A stretch of 64,000 nucleotides of DNA from JBEPTX01 sp041691795 (GCA_041691795.1 JBEPTX010000001.1:62001-126000); one strand, 5' to 3'. Shown: positions 16,442 through 24,819, counted from the stretch's first letter. Notes: generated from the sequence alone by a model not told the origin. Made by a program: numbers and translations.

Positions 16442-17307
16442 TCGTGTTCCCCTGTGATCTTGCCATTAAGTGTGCGCAATTTATGCAATGCTTCCTTGGC
16501 TTGTTCGCTATTTGGTGGTGTGCCATGCCAGTGATAGTCGTATTCCATAAAATCAACGCCTTTGCCTGGGATCGTGTGGGCAATAATGACACTCGGCATA
16601 TTGGTAATTGCCTTGGCCATACTGACGGCGTCGATAACACTCTCGATATTGTGGCCATCGATTTCCTGGACATGCCAACCAAATGATTCCCACTTGCCAC
16701 GCAGATCTTCCAGAGGCATAACGCTATCTGTTGTGCCGTCAATCTGAATATTATTGCGATCAACAATTGCAATCAATTGCGACAATTTGTATTTGCCCGC
16801 AAACATCGCGCCTTCCCAAATATTACCTTCGTCTAATTCACCGTCACCAGTGACGACATAAGCAAATCGATGTAATTGGTGATCGAGGTACTGTAATGCA
16901 TAGGCATAGCCCGCCGCTTGGCTGAGTCCACTCCCTAGAGGTCCGCTAGTATTTTCAAGTCCTGGCAATTTCAGTCGTTCGGGATGTCCCTGCAAGCGAC
17001 TGCCTAATTTTCGCAGCGTCATTAATTCATCGACGTCGAAATATCCGGCCTCAGCCATCGTGGCATATTGGACGGGTACACAGTGACCATTGCTGAGGAA
17101 AAGCACGTCACGATCTGGCCACTCAGGATTTTTGGGATCATAATTAAGAATATGGAAATAAAATGCCGTAAAAATATCGGCCAAATCCAATGGCCCAGCG
17201 CTGTGGCCACTCCCGGCCTCTTCCAGCATGCGAATAATATCCTCGCGGATCGTCACGGCCTTTTGCTGCAGCTGCATTAGCGTTAATTGCCCACCCTTAG
17301 GATCCAT
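16438..17307 (-). CDS. Transketolase, N-terminal (thiamine diphosphate) subunit
   Basis: The cofactor-binding half of the split transketolase, 289 residues. The thiamine diphosphate/Mg motif is GDGELDEGNIWEGAMFAGKYKL...DRNN; earlier come GSGHSAGPLDLADIF and LGSGLSQAAGYA, and later HTIPGKGVDFME. It transfers two-carbon ketol units among pentose, tetrose, hexose and heptose phosphates. Its start (ATG at 17307) follows the rpe stop by a single base. Lacks nothing expected; length is typical for split forms. Confidence 0.93.
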   Translation of the reverse strand: MDPKGGQLTLMQLQQKAVTIREDIIRMLEEAGSGHSAGPLDLADIFTAFYFHILNYDPKNPEWPDRDVLFLSNGHCVPVQYATMAEAGYFDVDELMTLRKLGSRLQGHPERLKLPGLENTSGPLGSGLSQAAGYAYALQYLDHQLHRFAYVVTGDGELDEGNIWEGAMFAGKYKLSQLIAIVDRNNIQIDGTTDSVMPLEDLRGKWESFGWHVQEIDGHNIESVIDAVSMAKAITNMPSVIIAHTIPGKGVDFMEYDYHWHGTPPNSEQAKEALHKLRTLNGKITGEHE

Positions 17308-17308
17308 A

Positions 17309-17950
17309 TCACATCACCCCGTGTTTATTAATCTCTGTTACTAGTGTAGCATAAGCGTTTGCTGGGTCGTTTGATTTCTGAATCGCACCGCCGACATTGA
17401 GTACATCGACACCGTTTTGAGCCAACCCATAGGCGTTTTCGACGTTAATTCCGCCGTCCCAGCCAATTTCTATTCCGGCATTGATGCTTCGAATCAAACG
17501 AACTTTTTCAAGCTGCATCAGACTGGCTGTCCCACCATAATGACCCAGTTCGCCGCTAAAAATCATGGCGTGATCGGCTATTTCAAGCGCTGCGCGTATA
17601 TTCGCCGGGACGGTTGCCTTTTGCAACGCCACGCCCGCCTTGATACCGTATTGTTTCAAATATTCGATGACCTGTACCATATTGACATTGATTTCAGCAT
17701 GAAAGATGACCATATGTGGTTTCATTCCAACCAATGCCTGAATATGCTGCTCAGGGTGAGCCACCATGGCGTGAATATCAACCATCCACTCCTGCGGCCA
17801 CCATAGCTGTGCGGGTGCCATCAGTGGCTGCGTAAATTCACCATCGCTAATATCCAAATGGACGCGCTGCGCAAATGGCTGAATCCGCTCGACTGATTCT
17901 TTGAATGATTCAGGGCTGTCAGCGGTAATGCACGGTGCGATGACGCTCAT
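17309..17950 (-). CDS. rpe: Ribulose-phosphate 3-epimerase
   Basis: Interconverts ribulose-5-phosphate and xylulose-5-phosphate; a 213-residue TIM barrel. Metal and acid-base residues are visible as VHLDISDGEF (His, Asp), VDIHAMVAHP and IGWDGGINVENA near the end, replacing the more common VDVMDG and VDGGI wording. The sequence is rather divergent but all key residues are in place. It lies 3 bases from rpiB and 1 base from the transketolase gene, in the same leftward operon. Confidence 0.9.
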   Translation of the reverse strand: MSVIAPCITADSPESFKESVERIQPFAQRVHLDISDGEFTQPLMAPAQLWWPQEWMVDIHAMVAHPEQHIQALVGMKPHMVIFHAEINVNMVQVIEYLKQYGIKAGVALQKATVPANIRAALEIADHAMIFSGELGHYGGTASLMQLEKVRLIRSINAGIEIGWDGGINVENAYGLAQNGVDVLNVGGAIQKSNDPANAYATLVTEINKHGVM

Positions 17951-17953
17951 CTG

Positions 17954-18406
17954 TTAGATCTCGTCAATCTGCGCGTTACGACGCTTGAACCTCGCAGCAT
18001 TAGCAAATGGCGTGTTCAGCCATGTCTCGATAATTCCCTGCCAGGCAGCGTCTTCTTCCTCTTCTAGCACACGGGCTGGTAAACAGAGGACATTGCTATC
18101 ATTGTCATTGCGCGTCATTTTTGCCTCGTGAGCATCCCAAATCACACTAGCACGAATGCCACGAAATCGATTGGCCGCCATTGCCATACCTTGGCCACCC
18201 TTACAAAGCAAAATTGCTCGAGGATCTTCGTTGTCGTCACCAATGACTTTTAGTGCCGCTTCTTGGGCAAACTCAGGAAAGTCATCATCCGGATCTAATC
18301 CGTGTTCACCAACTTCTTCGACATCATAGTCATGTTTGGCGAGATACGCAAAGACTTTTTCTTTCAAATGAAAGCCACCATGATCAGAACCAAGATAAAT
18401 CTTCAT
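17954..18406 (-). CDS. rpiB: Ribose-5-phosphate isomerase B
   Basis: Interconverts ribose-5- and ribulose-5-phosphate; 150 residues, the RpiB/LacAB fold. It begins MKIYLGSDHGGFHLKE with the substrate-binding Asp-His pair, and contains the catalytic cysteine in ILLCKGGQGMAMAANR (CGTGIG in most homologues) and the NDSNVLCLPAR segment. Second gene of the carbon operon, 38 bases after gap, followed by rpe. Confidence 0.95.
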   Translation of the reverse strand: MKIYLGSDHGGFHLKEKVFAYLAKHDYDVEEVGEHGLDPDDDFPEFAQEAALKVIGDDNEDPRAILLCKGGQGMAMAANRFRGIRASVIWDAHEAKMTRNDNDSNVLCLPARVLEEEEDAAWQGIIETWLNTPFANAARFKRRNAQIDEI

Positions 18407-18444
18407 GTTTTAAGTATAAGCATTTTTACCCGAAAACGAAAGGG

Positions 18445-19458
18445 CTATTCGAGGTTTTTGCCAACGTCGGCGACCAATTCAACTAAGCGGTTGCTGTAGC
18501 CCCACTCATTGTCATACCACACCATCACTTTGACCAAATTACCGCCAACAACTTTTGTTAGTAGCAGATCGACAGTACCGGAATAGCTATTGCCAATGTA
18601 GTCGCGACTGACAAGCGGTTCTTCGCTGACACCCAAAATACCTTGGTAGAATGGTTCGTTTGCTGCCTTTTTAAAGACAGTATTGATTTCATCGACAGTT
18701 GTATCACGTGATAACAGCGCTGTGATGTCGCTGATCGAAACAACGGGGGTTGGAACGCGAATCGAAAGTCCATCAAATTTACCAACTAGTTGTGGCAATG
18801 TCTTGGTCACTGCAATGGCAGCACCAGTTGTGGTTGGAACGATGTTTTCGGCACCGTTACGACCTTCGCGCAGGTCTTTTTTCGGCGCATCCTGGATGGC
18901 CTGGCTAGCCGTATAACTGTGAACAGTGGTGAGCATTGATTTCTCGACACCAAATTCGGAATCAAGAATCGCCATGACTGCACCCAAACTGTTGGTTGTA
19001 CAGCTTGCATTGCTAATCACATGGCTTGCGCCTTTGATTTTGTCTTCGTTAGCACCCAGCACGATCGTGTCAACCCCGTCGCTTTTGCTAGGACCACTGA
19101 TAATTACGCGTTTTGCACCGGCAGTGATGTGCTTTTCTGCATCTTCCTTCGCAGTGAAAAATCCGGTCGATTCGATGACTATTTCCACTTGCAAATCTGC
19201 CCATGGTAGCGCGAGTGGATCTTTTTCGGCCAAAACCTTGATTGGTTTACCGTCGACGATAATATTGGTGTCATCATAGGTAACTTCGTGTTGATACGTG
19301 CCGTAGTTACTGTCGTGTTTTAGCAAATATGCCAGTGTTTTTGTATCTGTTAAATCGTTAATCGCAACGACTTCTAAATCCTTGCGTTCGAATGCGATTT
19401 TGAAGGCATTTCGCCCAATTCGCCCAAAGCCATTGATGCCCAGTTTTGTTTGGCCCAT
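18445..19458 (-). CDS. gap: Glyceraldehyde-3-phosphate dehydrogenase
   Basis: Phosphorylating GAPDH of glycolysis, 337 residues, full length. It has the NAD site INGFGRIGRNAFK, catalytic Cys153 in SNASCTTNSLG, the S-loop region LREGRNGAENIVPTTTGAA and the C-terminal WYDNEWGYSNR. First gene of the leftward carbon operon. Unlike many neighbours it has a proper leader, with AAGGAG about 13 bases before ATG and a TACAAT-like -10 box some 40 bases upstream, in the 118-base region shared with the divergent rel gene. Confidence 0.97.
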   Translation of the reverse strand: MGQTKLGINGFGRIGRNAFKIAFERKDLEVVAINDLTDTKTLAYLLKHDSNYGTYQHEVTYDDTNIIVDGKPIKVLAEKDPLALPWADLQVEIVIESTGFFTAKEDAEKHITAGAKRVIISGPSKSDGVDTIVLGANEDKIKGASHVISNASCTTNSLGAVMAILDSEFGVEKSMLTTVHSYTASQAIQDAPKKDLREGRNGAENIVPTTTGAAIAVTKTLPQLVGKFDGLSIRVPTPVVSISDITALLSRDTTVDEINTVFKKAANEPFYQGILGVSEEPLVSRDYIGNSYSGTVDLLLTKVVGGNLVKVMVWYDNEWGYSNRLVELVADVGKNLE

Positions 19459-19576
19459 GTTATTTACCTGCTCCTTATGGATTAAGCATTAGTTCTTTCG
19501 CTATTCATTGTATATCGTGATCAACATCGGTGCAAATTTCACACACCCCACGCAAATACCGTATACTAGTAAGTAC
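19459..19576. promoter_or_regulatory. Divergent gap / rel promoter region
   Basis: Rightward promoter: TTCACA (19538-19543), 18-base spacer, TATACT (19562-19567), then 9 bases to the rel ATG, so a near-leaderless rel mRNA. Leftward: a TACAAT-like -10 box inside the complement of about 19505-19515 and AAGGAG before gap, a normal leadered mRNA. The region couples carbon metabolism and stringent response transcription spatially; no palindromic operator is obvious. Confidence 0.55.
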
Positions 19577-21121
19577 ATGAAAAAGCATGAGCTAATGGAG
19601 TTCGCCAAGGGTATTTATGACGAAGACCAAGTCTTGGAGCTCGAACATGCCATCGATTATGCCACCAAAATGCACTTGGGCCAAAAACGTAAAAGCGGTG
19701 ATCCCTATATTGTTCACCCCCTCGCCGTTGGCTACACCCTCGCCGACTGGGGCATGGACATCGACACGGTGCTGGCTGGCATACTACATGATACCGTCGA
19801 GGATACAGATGCAACTCTCGACGAAATCGAAAGTTTGTTTGGACGCGATGTCGCCTTTTTGGTTGACGGTGTTACAAAGGTCAGCCAAGCTCGTGCAGGA
19901 ATGCGTGATATTGGTAGTTATTTGCCCCAAACCAAAGATAATTTATCAAAACTCCTAATTGCTGTCGGACAAGATGTTCGCGTAATCATCATCAAACTTG
20001 CCGATCGGCTGCATAATTTGTCGACATTACAGCACATGCCTCGCGACAAGCAAGAAAAAATTGCTCGTGAATCGCTGGAAGTCTTTGCTCCAATGGCCGA
20101 TCGCCTCGGTATGGGTCGCGTGCGGATGGAAATCGAGGAACTTGCCTTTAGCTATCTTGATCCGAAAGAATTCAAACATCTCCAGTCTCTCATGAAAAAA
20201 CGCCTTGGCAAAAGCACACGCAAACTTGGTATTGTCCGTGTCGAAGTCGAGCGCGAACTGAACAAGCAAGGTATCAACGCCGTTGTGAATGGCCGTGTCA
20301 AAAGTATCTATAGTTTGTATAAAAAATTGGTCAAGGTCCAGGGAAATATCGATGATATCTACGACCTGATGGCTCTGCGCATCATCGTTGATAACAAGGA
20401 AGATTGCTACCGTGTGCTGGGGATTTTGCACGCCATGTACCAGCCGATGATCGCCCGTATCAAAGATTATATTGCCGTCCCAAAACCAAACGGATACCAA
20501 AGCTTACACACGACCGTCCTGACGCCTAGCAAACAAATTGTTGAATTCCAGATTCGTACCCAAGGCATGCATGATTATGCCGAGCGTGGACTGGCGGCTA
20601 GCTTCCATTATCACGAGCAAAAATCCAGCAAAGATTACCTGAAAAAGAAAAATGCCGTGGCACTCCCTACTGAACTGCAATGGATTACGCAAATGCAAGA
20701 AATCGCCGCTCGACTACGCGAAGGCGAAGAAATCAGTCACGATCAATTGAACATCGATTTGTTTGGTAATCGCATTTTTGTTCATTCGCCAAACGGTGAT
20801 ATTTACAATTTGCCCGAAGGCGCCTTGCCGCTTGATTTTGCCTATCATGTGCATAGCGACATTGGCAAACATGCCTATAGTTTTCGCGTCAACGGTAACA
20901 TTCATGCCTTTGATAAACCCCTCCAAAACGGTGATGTTATCGAGGTAGTCACTCGGAAATTATCACTCCCGAAACAATCATGGCAAGAACTTGTCACGAC
21001 CAGTCACGCCCGCGCCAAACTCCGCATGCAACTGCGACAACTAGGCGTCATTGGTGCCATCAGCGGTGCCGCCGCTATCATCCGTGAAAAAGCCGCTCGC
21101 AAACCAAAGAACAAATCGTAA
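19577..21121 (+). CDS. RelA/SpoT-type (p)ppGpp synthetase/hydrolase
   Basis: A 514-residue Rel protein controlling the alarmone (p)ppGpp. Domains in order: HD hydrolase (HP at residues 47-48, H71-D72 in ILHDTVEDTD), synthetase (about 220-340; RIKDYIAVPKPNGYQSLHTTV), and TGS (about 395-455; DLFGNRIFVHSPNGDIYNLPEGA). The RIKD reading before the G-loop is the bifunctional RxKD type. Helical, zinc-finger and ACT regulatory domains are missing; usual length is about 730. The frame is open 23 codons further upstream, but the chosen ATG at 19577 lies 9 bases after a -10 box and begins MKKHELMEFAKGIY. Followed within 10 bases by the promoter of the next unit. Confidence 0.93.
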   Translation: MKKHELMEFAKGIYDEDQVLELEHAIDYATKMHLGQKRKSGDPYIVHPLAVGYTLADWGMDIDTVLAGILHDTVEDTDATLDEIESLFGRDVAFLVDGVTKVSQARAGMRDIGSYLPQTKDNLSKLLIAVGQDVRVIIIKLADRLHNLSTLQHMPRDKQEKIARESLEVFAPMADRLGMGRVRMEIEELAFSYLDPKEFKHLQSLMKKRLGKSTRKLGIVRVEVERELNKQGINAVVNGRVKSIYSLYKKLVKVQGNIDDIYDLMALRIIVDNKEDCYRVLGILHAMYQPMIARIKDYIAVPKPNGYQSLHTTVLTPSKQIVEFQIRTQGMHDYAERGLAASFHYHEQKSSKDYLKKKNAVALPTELQWITQMQEIAARLREGEEISHDQLNIDLFGNRIFVHSPNGDIYNLPEGALPLDFAYHVHSDIGKHAYSFRVNGNIHAFDKPLQNGDVIEVVTRKLSLPKQSWQELVTTSHARAKLRMQLRQLGVIGAISGAAAIIREKAARKPKNKS

Positions 21122-21122
21122 A

Positions 21123-21151
21123 TTGTTTTTGTATGGTAATTATGCTATAGT
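21123..21151 (+). promoter_or_regulatory. Promoter of the 21217-21684 unit
   Basis: TTGTTT (21123-21128), 17-base spacer, TATAGT (21146-21151) with an extended TGC element just before the -10. It starts two bases after the rel stop. The following leader of about 60 bases carries GAAAGG before the ATG at 21217. Confidence 0.6.
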
Positions 21152-21216
21152 AAATTCTCGGAATAGTCTCTCTAATCAGGATCGAGACTGTCGCTCTTCT
21201 CACCTACGAAAGGTTA

Positions 21217-21471
21217 ATGTTTGTGTTTCAACGTTTTGAAATCAAGTTCAGCAGCGAAGACGATGCGGTTGTTTGTCACGTAACAGCAATCGTAGCCCCT
21301 GGTACGTTTACCAGCAACGACCATGCCATCATCGAAGATGTCGTGGAGGCCGCTTTCACAGCTAGTGGTCAATTGCCACAAACACTTGCCGAGCTTGCCA
21401 AAAAACTGGGGGAATCCAGTCAAGGCTGTTCAGCAGTGAGATATGGTGCTCATATCACCAACCCCTACTAA
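21217..21471 (+). CDS. Small soluble protein of unknown function
   Basis: An 84-residue protein I do not recognise (start MFVFQRFEIKFSSEDDAVVC). It is acidic, lacks membrane helices and has two cysteines; the middle (FTSNDHAIIEDVVEAAFTASG) looks helical. GAAAGG precedes the ATG by about 3-4 bases. It shares a transcript with the small membrane protein at 21481, with a promoter right after rel and a terminator at 21710. Its own promoter, ribosome site and terminator argue that it is a real gene. Confidence 0.6.
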   Translation: MFVFQRFEIKFSSEDDAVVCHVTAIVAPGTFTSNDHAIIEDVVEAAFTASGQLPQTLAELAKKLGESSQGCSAVRYGAHITNPY

Positions 21472-21480
21472 GGAGTCTCC

Positions 21481-21684
21481 GTGTCGACACACACGCTCAA
21501 ACAGGTTCCGTATTACGTGAGCCTGCTCTTTGGCCTCATCATGTTCGTTGCACTACCTCCATGGCCACCCAGACACAAAACAGTGTTGCGCCATATAGCC
21601 TGGACAGTTCTGGCAGTACTTGGCTTTTGTCTGCTACTGTTGCTCATGCTCATGCAGAACACCACCCAGGCGACAGCGCCATAA
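21481..21684 (+). CDS. Small two-helix membrane protein
   Basis: A 67-residue protein starting at GTG with AAGGAG (21470-21475) about 5 bases upstream. Two hydrophobic helices are separated by a short PPWPPRHK turn: about residues 11-27 (YVSLLFGLIMFVALP) and 38-59 (IAWTVLAVLGFCLLLLLMLM). No family recognised. It follows the 84-residue gene by 9 bases, and a strong hairpin terminator follows. Codon choice is richer in CTC/CTG than in the flanking rel and ppa genes, as with the small proteins at 53745 and 57393. Confidence 0.6.
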   Translation: MSTHTLKQVPYYVSLLFGLIMFVALPPWPPRHKTVLRHIAWTVLAVLGFCLLLLLMLMQNTTQATAP

Positions 21685-21709
21685 CCCGACAATCGTAGGT
21701 GAAAGGCAA

Positions 21710-21742
21710 CCGGATTCTCGCACACGCGAGGATCCGGCTTTT
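21710..21742 (+). terminator. Rho-independent terminator
   Basis: Twelve-bp stem CCGGATTCTCGC / GCGAGGATCCGG with one G-T pair and an ACAC loop, followed by CTTTTC. It closes the 21217-21684 unit and lies just before the convergent ppa stop. Confidence 0.8.
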
Positions 21743-21756
21743 CATTCTAAGACTAT

Positions 21757-22284
21757 TTATCGATTATCCCAGCGCTCGATCGCAATGCGAATAATGACCT
21801 TTGCCTCATCAATATCGCCCCAACCTTTGACAGTCGTGCTGCCAGGTTTTTTCAGATCTTTGTAGTGATTAAAGTGGTGCTCAATCTGCTTGATAAGCTG
21901 TGGAATATCAGCCAAACTCTGAATACCATCGCCCGTGTTGCGGTCATCGGCTGGTACAACAACAATCTTGTCATCAACTTCACCGTCATCTTCGAATTTC
22001 ATCACGCCAATAACTTTTGCTTTCAGGAAAATGCCCGTCGGCAGTGGCTGATCGGTCACAATCAGCGCATCAAGCTCGTCGCCGTCCTCGTCGAGGGTCT
22101 GAGGAATGAACCCATAATTAGTCGGCTTGGCAAACGCCATTGGCTCGACGCGATCAAGCTCAAAGGCAGCAAGATCGCGATTCCATTCGATTTTGTGATT
22201 ACTGCCAGCCGGAATTTCGATAACAACATTGATAACGCCACCATCAACATCGCCAGGGGTAAGTATTTGATTAAAATCTGCCAC
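21757..22284 (-). CDS. ppa: Inorganic pyrophosphatase, family I
   Basis: Hydrolyses pyrophosphate to drive biosynthesis; 175 residues, soluble. The metal signature is DEDGDELDALIVTD (the D-x-D-x-x-D core), with NYGFIPQTLDEDG before it and PADDRNTGDG after. It starts at GTG, chosen because AAAAGGAG sits 7 bases upstream and the protein then aligns with the usual Ppa start. Divergent from the GDPD gene, whose promoter overlaps its leader. Confidence 0.95.
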   Translation of the reverse strand: MADFNQILTPGDVDGGVINVVIEIPAGSNHKIEWNRDLAAFELDRVEPMAFAKPTNYGFIPQTLDEDGDELDALIVTDQPLPTGIFLKAKVIGVMKFEDDGEVDDKIVVVPADDRNTGDGIQSLADIPQLIKQIEHHFNHYKDLKKPGSTTVKGWGDIDEAKVIIRIAIERWDNR

Positions 22285-22342
22285 TTTGTGTGCTCCTTTT
22301 CTTATTACTTACAAGTATAACAAGTCTGTTATGATAAGAGCA

Positions 22343-23044
22343 ATGTTAGTTATTGGTCATCGTGGCGCCGGAGGTCTGGCACCCGAAAACACTCTCGAAG
22401 CACTCCGCGCAGGATTGAGTGCTGGTGCCGATATCCTGGAGCTTGATGTCCGCCTCACCAGCGATCACGTACCAGTGGTGATTCACGACAATTCTACCCT
22501 TAGAACTCACCACCAACACATCACGATAGCCAATGTCACGCTTGCAGACCTTGAGGAAAAGACACCTGACCAAACAGTGCCGACCTTATCATCAGTTTTG
22601 GACGAATTTTTTGGCCAGATCCTGTTGAACATCGAACTAAAAAGCCGTGGCAGTGGTGTTGTTGTCGCCGACCTCATTGCCCGTACCTACATCAAAAAAC
22701 CATCCGATTGGAATAACATTTATTTTTCGTCATTCAAAGCCGAAGAACTTGTCGCTATTCGACGAGCAAACAAACACGCCAATCTCGCACTTTTGCATGG
22801 TCAAAACCCATTTATTTTCATTGCCTACCACCGCAAATTACAACTCACCGCAGTCGGTTTTCACCGCCTTTATGTCAACCGCTTTGCACTCGAAATTGCC
22901 AAAAAACTCGGCCTCTTTACCTACGCCTATACGGTCGACCGACCATATGGCGCACTGCTACTCGACCGCCAAGGAATCGACGGCGTTGTCACCAATCGCC
23001 CAGATATCATCCTCGATGAAATCAACAAGAATCAAAACCAGTAA
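22343..23044 (+). CDS. Glycerophosphodiester phosphodiesterase
   Basis: A 233-residue GDPD TIM-barrel enzyme that releases glycerol-3-phosphate from deacylated phospholipids. It starts MLVIGHRGAGGLAPENTLEA, with the catalytic His, followed by ELDVRLTSDHVPVVIHD (metal Glu/Asp and second His) and LNIELKSRG. No signal peptide, so cytoplasmic. The frame is open upstream to 22286, but ATG 22343 is chosen since an extended -10 (TGTTATGAT, ending 22335) lies 7 bases before it; ATG 22331 is the alternative. The structured RNA element copy 1 follows within 25 bases. Confidence 0.9.
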   Translation: MLVIGHRGAGGLAPENTLEALRAGLSAGADILELDVRLTSDHVPVVIHDNSTLRTHHQHITIANVTLADLEEKTPDQTVPTLSSVLDEFFGQILLNIELKSRGSGVVVADLIARTYIKKPSDWNNIYFSSFKAEELVAIRRANKHANLALLHGQNPFIFIAYHRKLQLTAVGFHRLYVNRFALEIAKKLGLFTYAYTVDRPYGALLLDRQGIDGVVTNRPDIILDEINKNQNQ

Positions 23045-23065
23045 AAAGCCTACGCCGAGACACTA

Positions 23066-23196
23066 GCCCACTTCCGCTCAAGGTACTAAAGGCGAAGAGC
23101 AGCCCACGGGTTTCCCGCCGCCGGGGCGCGAGAAACACCTGGCGCGTAAAGGTATCTCGAGTGGAATGTTGACTAGTGACGAACAAGAAACGAGCA
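23066..23196 (+). ncRNA. Structured RNA-like element, copy 1
   Basis: Unannotated element shared with 39446-39570. Outer stem P1: 23071-23086 with 23152-23168 (about 15 pairs, one A-C mismatch, two G-T pairs, one bulged T). Inner stem P2: about 23108-23119 with 23125-23139. The joining strands are nearly identical to copy 2 (TAAAGGCGAAG..GCA.CCC on the left; GGCG.GTA..GGTAT on the right), while the stems differ but still pair. G-T pairs favour the + strand. It lies between the convergent GDPD and trxB genes. Function unknown: candidate ncRNA, riboswitch-like 3' element or ribozyme. Confidence 0.6.
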
Positions 23197-23200
23197 ATGC

Positions 23201-24175
23201 TTAATACAAACGCGCGCCCTCGAGCGACGCAGCCGCCTCACGATGTTTCATACCATCCAAATATTCCCGAATCGCCAACGCCGCCGTCGCACCCTCACCC
23301 ACCGCACTCGCAATTTGCATCGTTGCACCGCTGCGAACATCACCACTCGCAAAAACACCCTTCATCGATGTTTCCAAATGTTGATCAGTCGCAATCAGAC
23401 CTTGTTTGTCCAATTCAATCGTCGTTCCCACCAAAAACCCCGTATTCGGTTTTAGCCCGACAAACACAAACACACCATCAGTATCAACCCGCACTTCTTC
23501 GCCATCTTTTATAGCCGTCACATGCGTCACTTTGCCGTCAGTCGCGACAATTTCCTTGGGCGCAGTGCCCAAATGAACCGTAATTTTACCATTATCAATA
23601 AATTTCTTGAGGTCCTGCTGCAGCACCTCGCTGGCTTTGATCGTACTGCGCACCAACAGATCAATATGTGTCGTAAAGCGCGTCAAGAAAATCGCTTCTT
23701 GGATAGCAGAATTACCACCGCCAATCACCACCAGGCGCTTGTCACGGTAGAATGCACCATCACAGGTTGCACAGTAATGTACGCCGCGACCATAATATTC
23801 AGCTTCACCAGGAACACCGATTTTGTTGTAGTCACTGCCGGTTGCAATCAACACTGCCTTGGCTTTCACTTCAATCCCATCAACAACCAACGTCTTGTGC
23901 GTTCCATCATCGCGAATCGATTCCACTTCGCCGTATTCGATCTGGGCACCAAATCGTTCAGCTTGTTTTTCCAGTTGACCTGCTAATTTCAAACCTTCGA
24001 CGCCATCAGGGAATCCAGGATAATTATCAACCATGTCAGTAATTGCCGCTAGTCCACCAACGACACCTTTTTCATACAGCACCGTATCAATATCTTCGCG
24101 GGTCGTATATACGGCCGCCGCCAAGCTGCTAGGGCCAGCGCCCACCATAACAACATCTCGAATTTCTTTGGTCAT
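23201..24175 (-). CDS. trxB: Thioredoxin reductase
   Basis: FAD/NADPH-dependent reductase of thioredoxin, 324 residues. N-terminal FAD site VGAGPSSLAAAVYTTRED, redox pair Cys135-Cys138 in HYCATCDGAFYRDK, NADPH site VVIGGGNSAIQEA and the C-terminal FAD motif ASGDVRSGATMQIASAVGEG. It begins MTKEIRDVVMVGAG with AAGGAA ahead of the ATG and a TATACT -10 box about 30 bases upstream. Convergent with GDPD; no thioredoxin gene lies next to it, only the FKBP gene upstream. Confidence 0.95.
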   Translation of the reverse strand: MTKEIRDVVMVGAGPSSLAAAVYTTREDIDTVLYEKGVVGGLAAITDMVDNYPGFPDGVEGLKLAGQLEKQAERFGAQIEYGEVESIRDDGTHKTLVVDGIEVKAKAVLIATGSDYNKIGVPGEAEYYGRGVHYCATCDGAFYRDKRLVVIGGGNSAIQEAIFLTRFTTHIDLLVRSTIKASEVLQQDLKKFIDNGKITVHLGTAPKEIVATDGKVTHVTAIKDGEEVRVDTDGVFVFVGLKPNTGFLVGTTIELDKQGLIATDQHLETSMKGVFASGDVRSGATMQIASAVGEGATAALAIREYLDGMKHREAAASLEGARLY

Positions 24176-24209
24176 TTCAAGTTCCTTATTTACTATATCT
24201 AGTATAGCA

Positions 24210-24773
24210 TTATTTGACGCTATTCAACTGCACAATAAACATCAGTGGTCCCGAAGGTTGGCCACTTTGGGCCGCAGTTGCACCATATGCTTGATCAGTT
24301 GGAATAGTGAGTTTCACGATCGATCCAGCTTTGACTCCAGTCAAACCTTTTGTCCAACCAGCAATCACTTGTGCCAAACTGAAATCAATTGGTGTTACTT
24401 TGCCACTTTTGTTACTGCTATCAAAAATCTTGCCATCGGCCGTCCAGCCAAAGTAATTAGCGTTGACCGTTGAATTAGCATTTGCAACTGCGCCATCGCC
24501 CTGAACCAATGTGTCGACTTTTAGATCTGTCACAGAACTCGCATCGAATGCTTCTGCGTTGTAACCATCAAGTGGTTTGCTGACGGCTGCATTTGCAGCT
24601 GCTTGCTCTTTGGCTTGCTTTTGATAATCAGCCATCTGCTGATTCTGTACCTTTTGATCAGCTTGCTGATTTTGGTTACTTAGAATAATAACTGCGAATG
24701 AACCGATTGTTCCTATGATCATCACGATTGCAATAATCCAGATACCAATCCGTTGGTGTTTTGGCGTTGACAT
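24210..24773 (-). CDS. Membrane-anchored FKBP-type peptidyl-prolyl isomerase
   Basis: A 187-residue protein with an uncleaved-looking N-terminal helix (residues about 10-32, IGIWIIAIVMIIGTIGSFAVIIL), a Gln/Ala-rich coiled linker (about 33-65) and an FKBP domain (about 80-187). The domain shows NYFGWTADGKIFDSS, VIAGWTKGLTGVKAGSIVKLTIP and DQAYGATA, with the final strand GPLMFIVQL. It would speed proline isomerisation of exported proteins at the outer face of the membrane. GGGGAG precedes the ATG, and a TATAAT box lies about 40 bases upstream, so this is a leadered gene. Confidence 0.9.
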   Translation of the reverse strand: MSTPKHQRIGIWIIAIVMIIGTIGSFAVIILSNQNQQADQKVQNQQMADYQKQAKEQAAANAAVSKPLDGYNAEAFDASSVTDLKVDTLVQGDGAVANANSTVNANYFGWTADGKIFDSSNKSGKVTPIDFSLAQVIAGWTKGLTGVKAGSIVKLTIPTDQAYGATAAQSGQPSGPLMFIVQLNSVK

Positions 24774-24819
24774 GTATATACTCCCCTATTTCTGAATAAC
24801 TTATCCTATTATACTACAA

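Noticed and set aside
19508..19576. Longer N-terminus for Rel from 19508
   Set aside because: It would translate the -35 and -10 boxes, and the added residues do not resemble Rel proteins.
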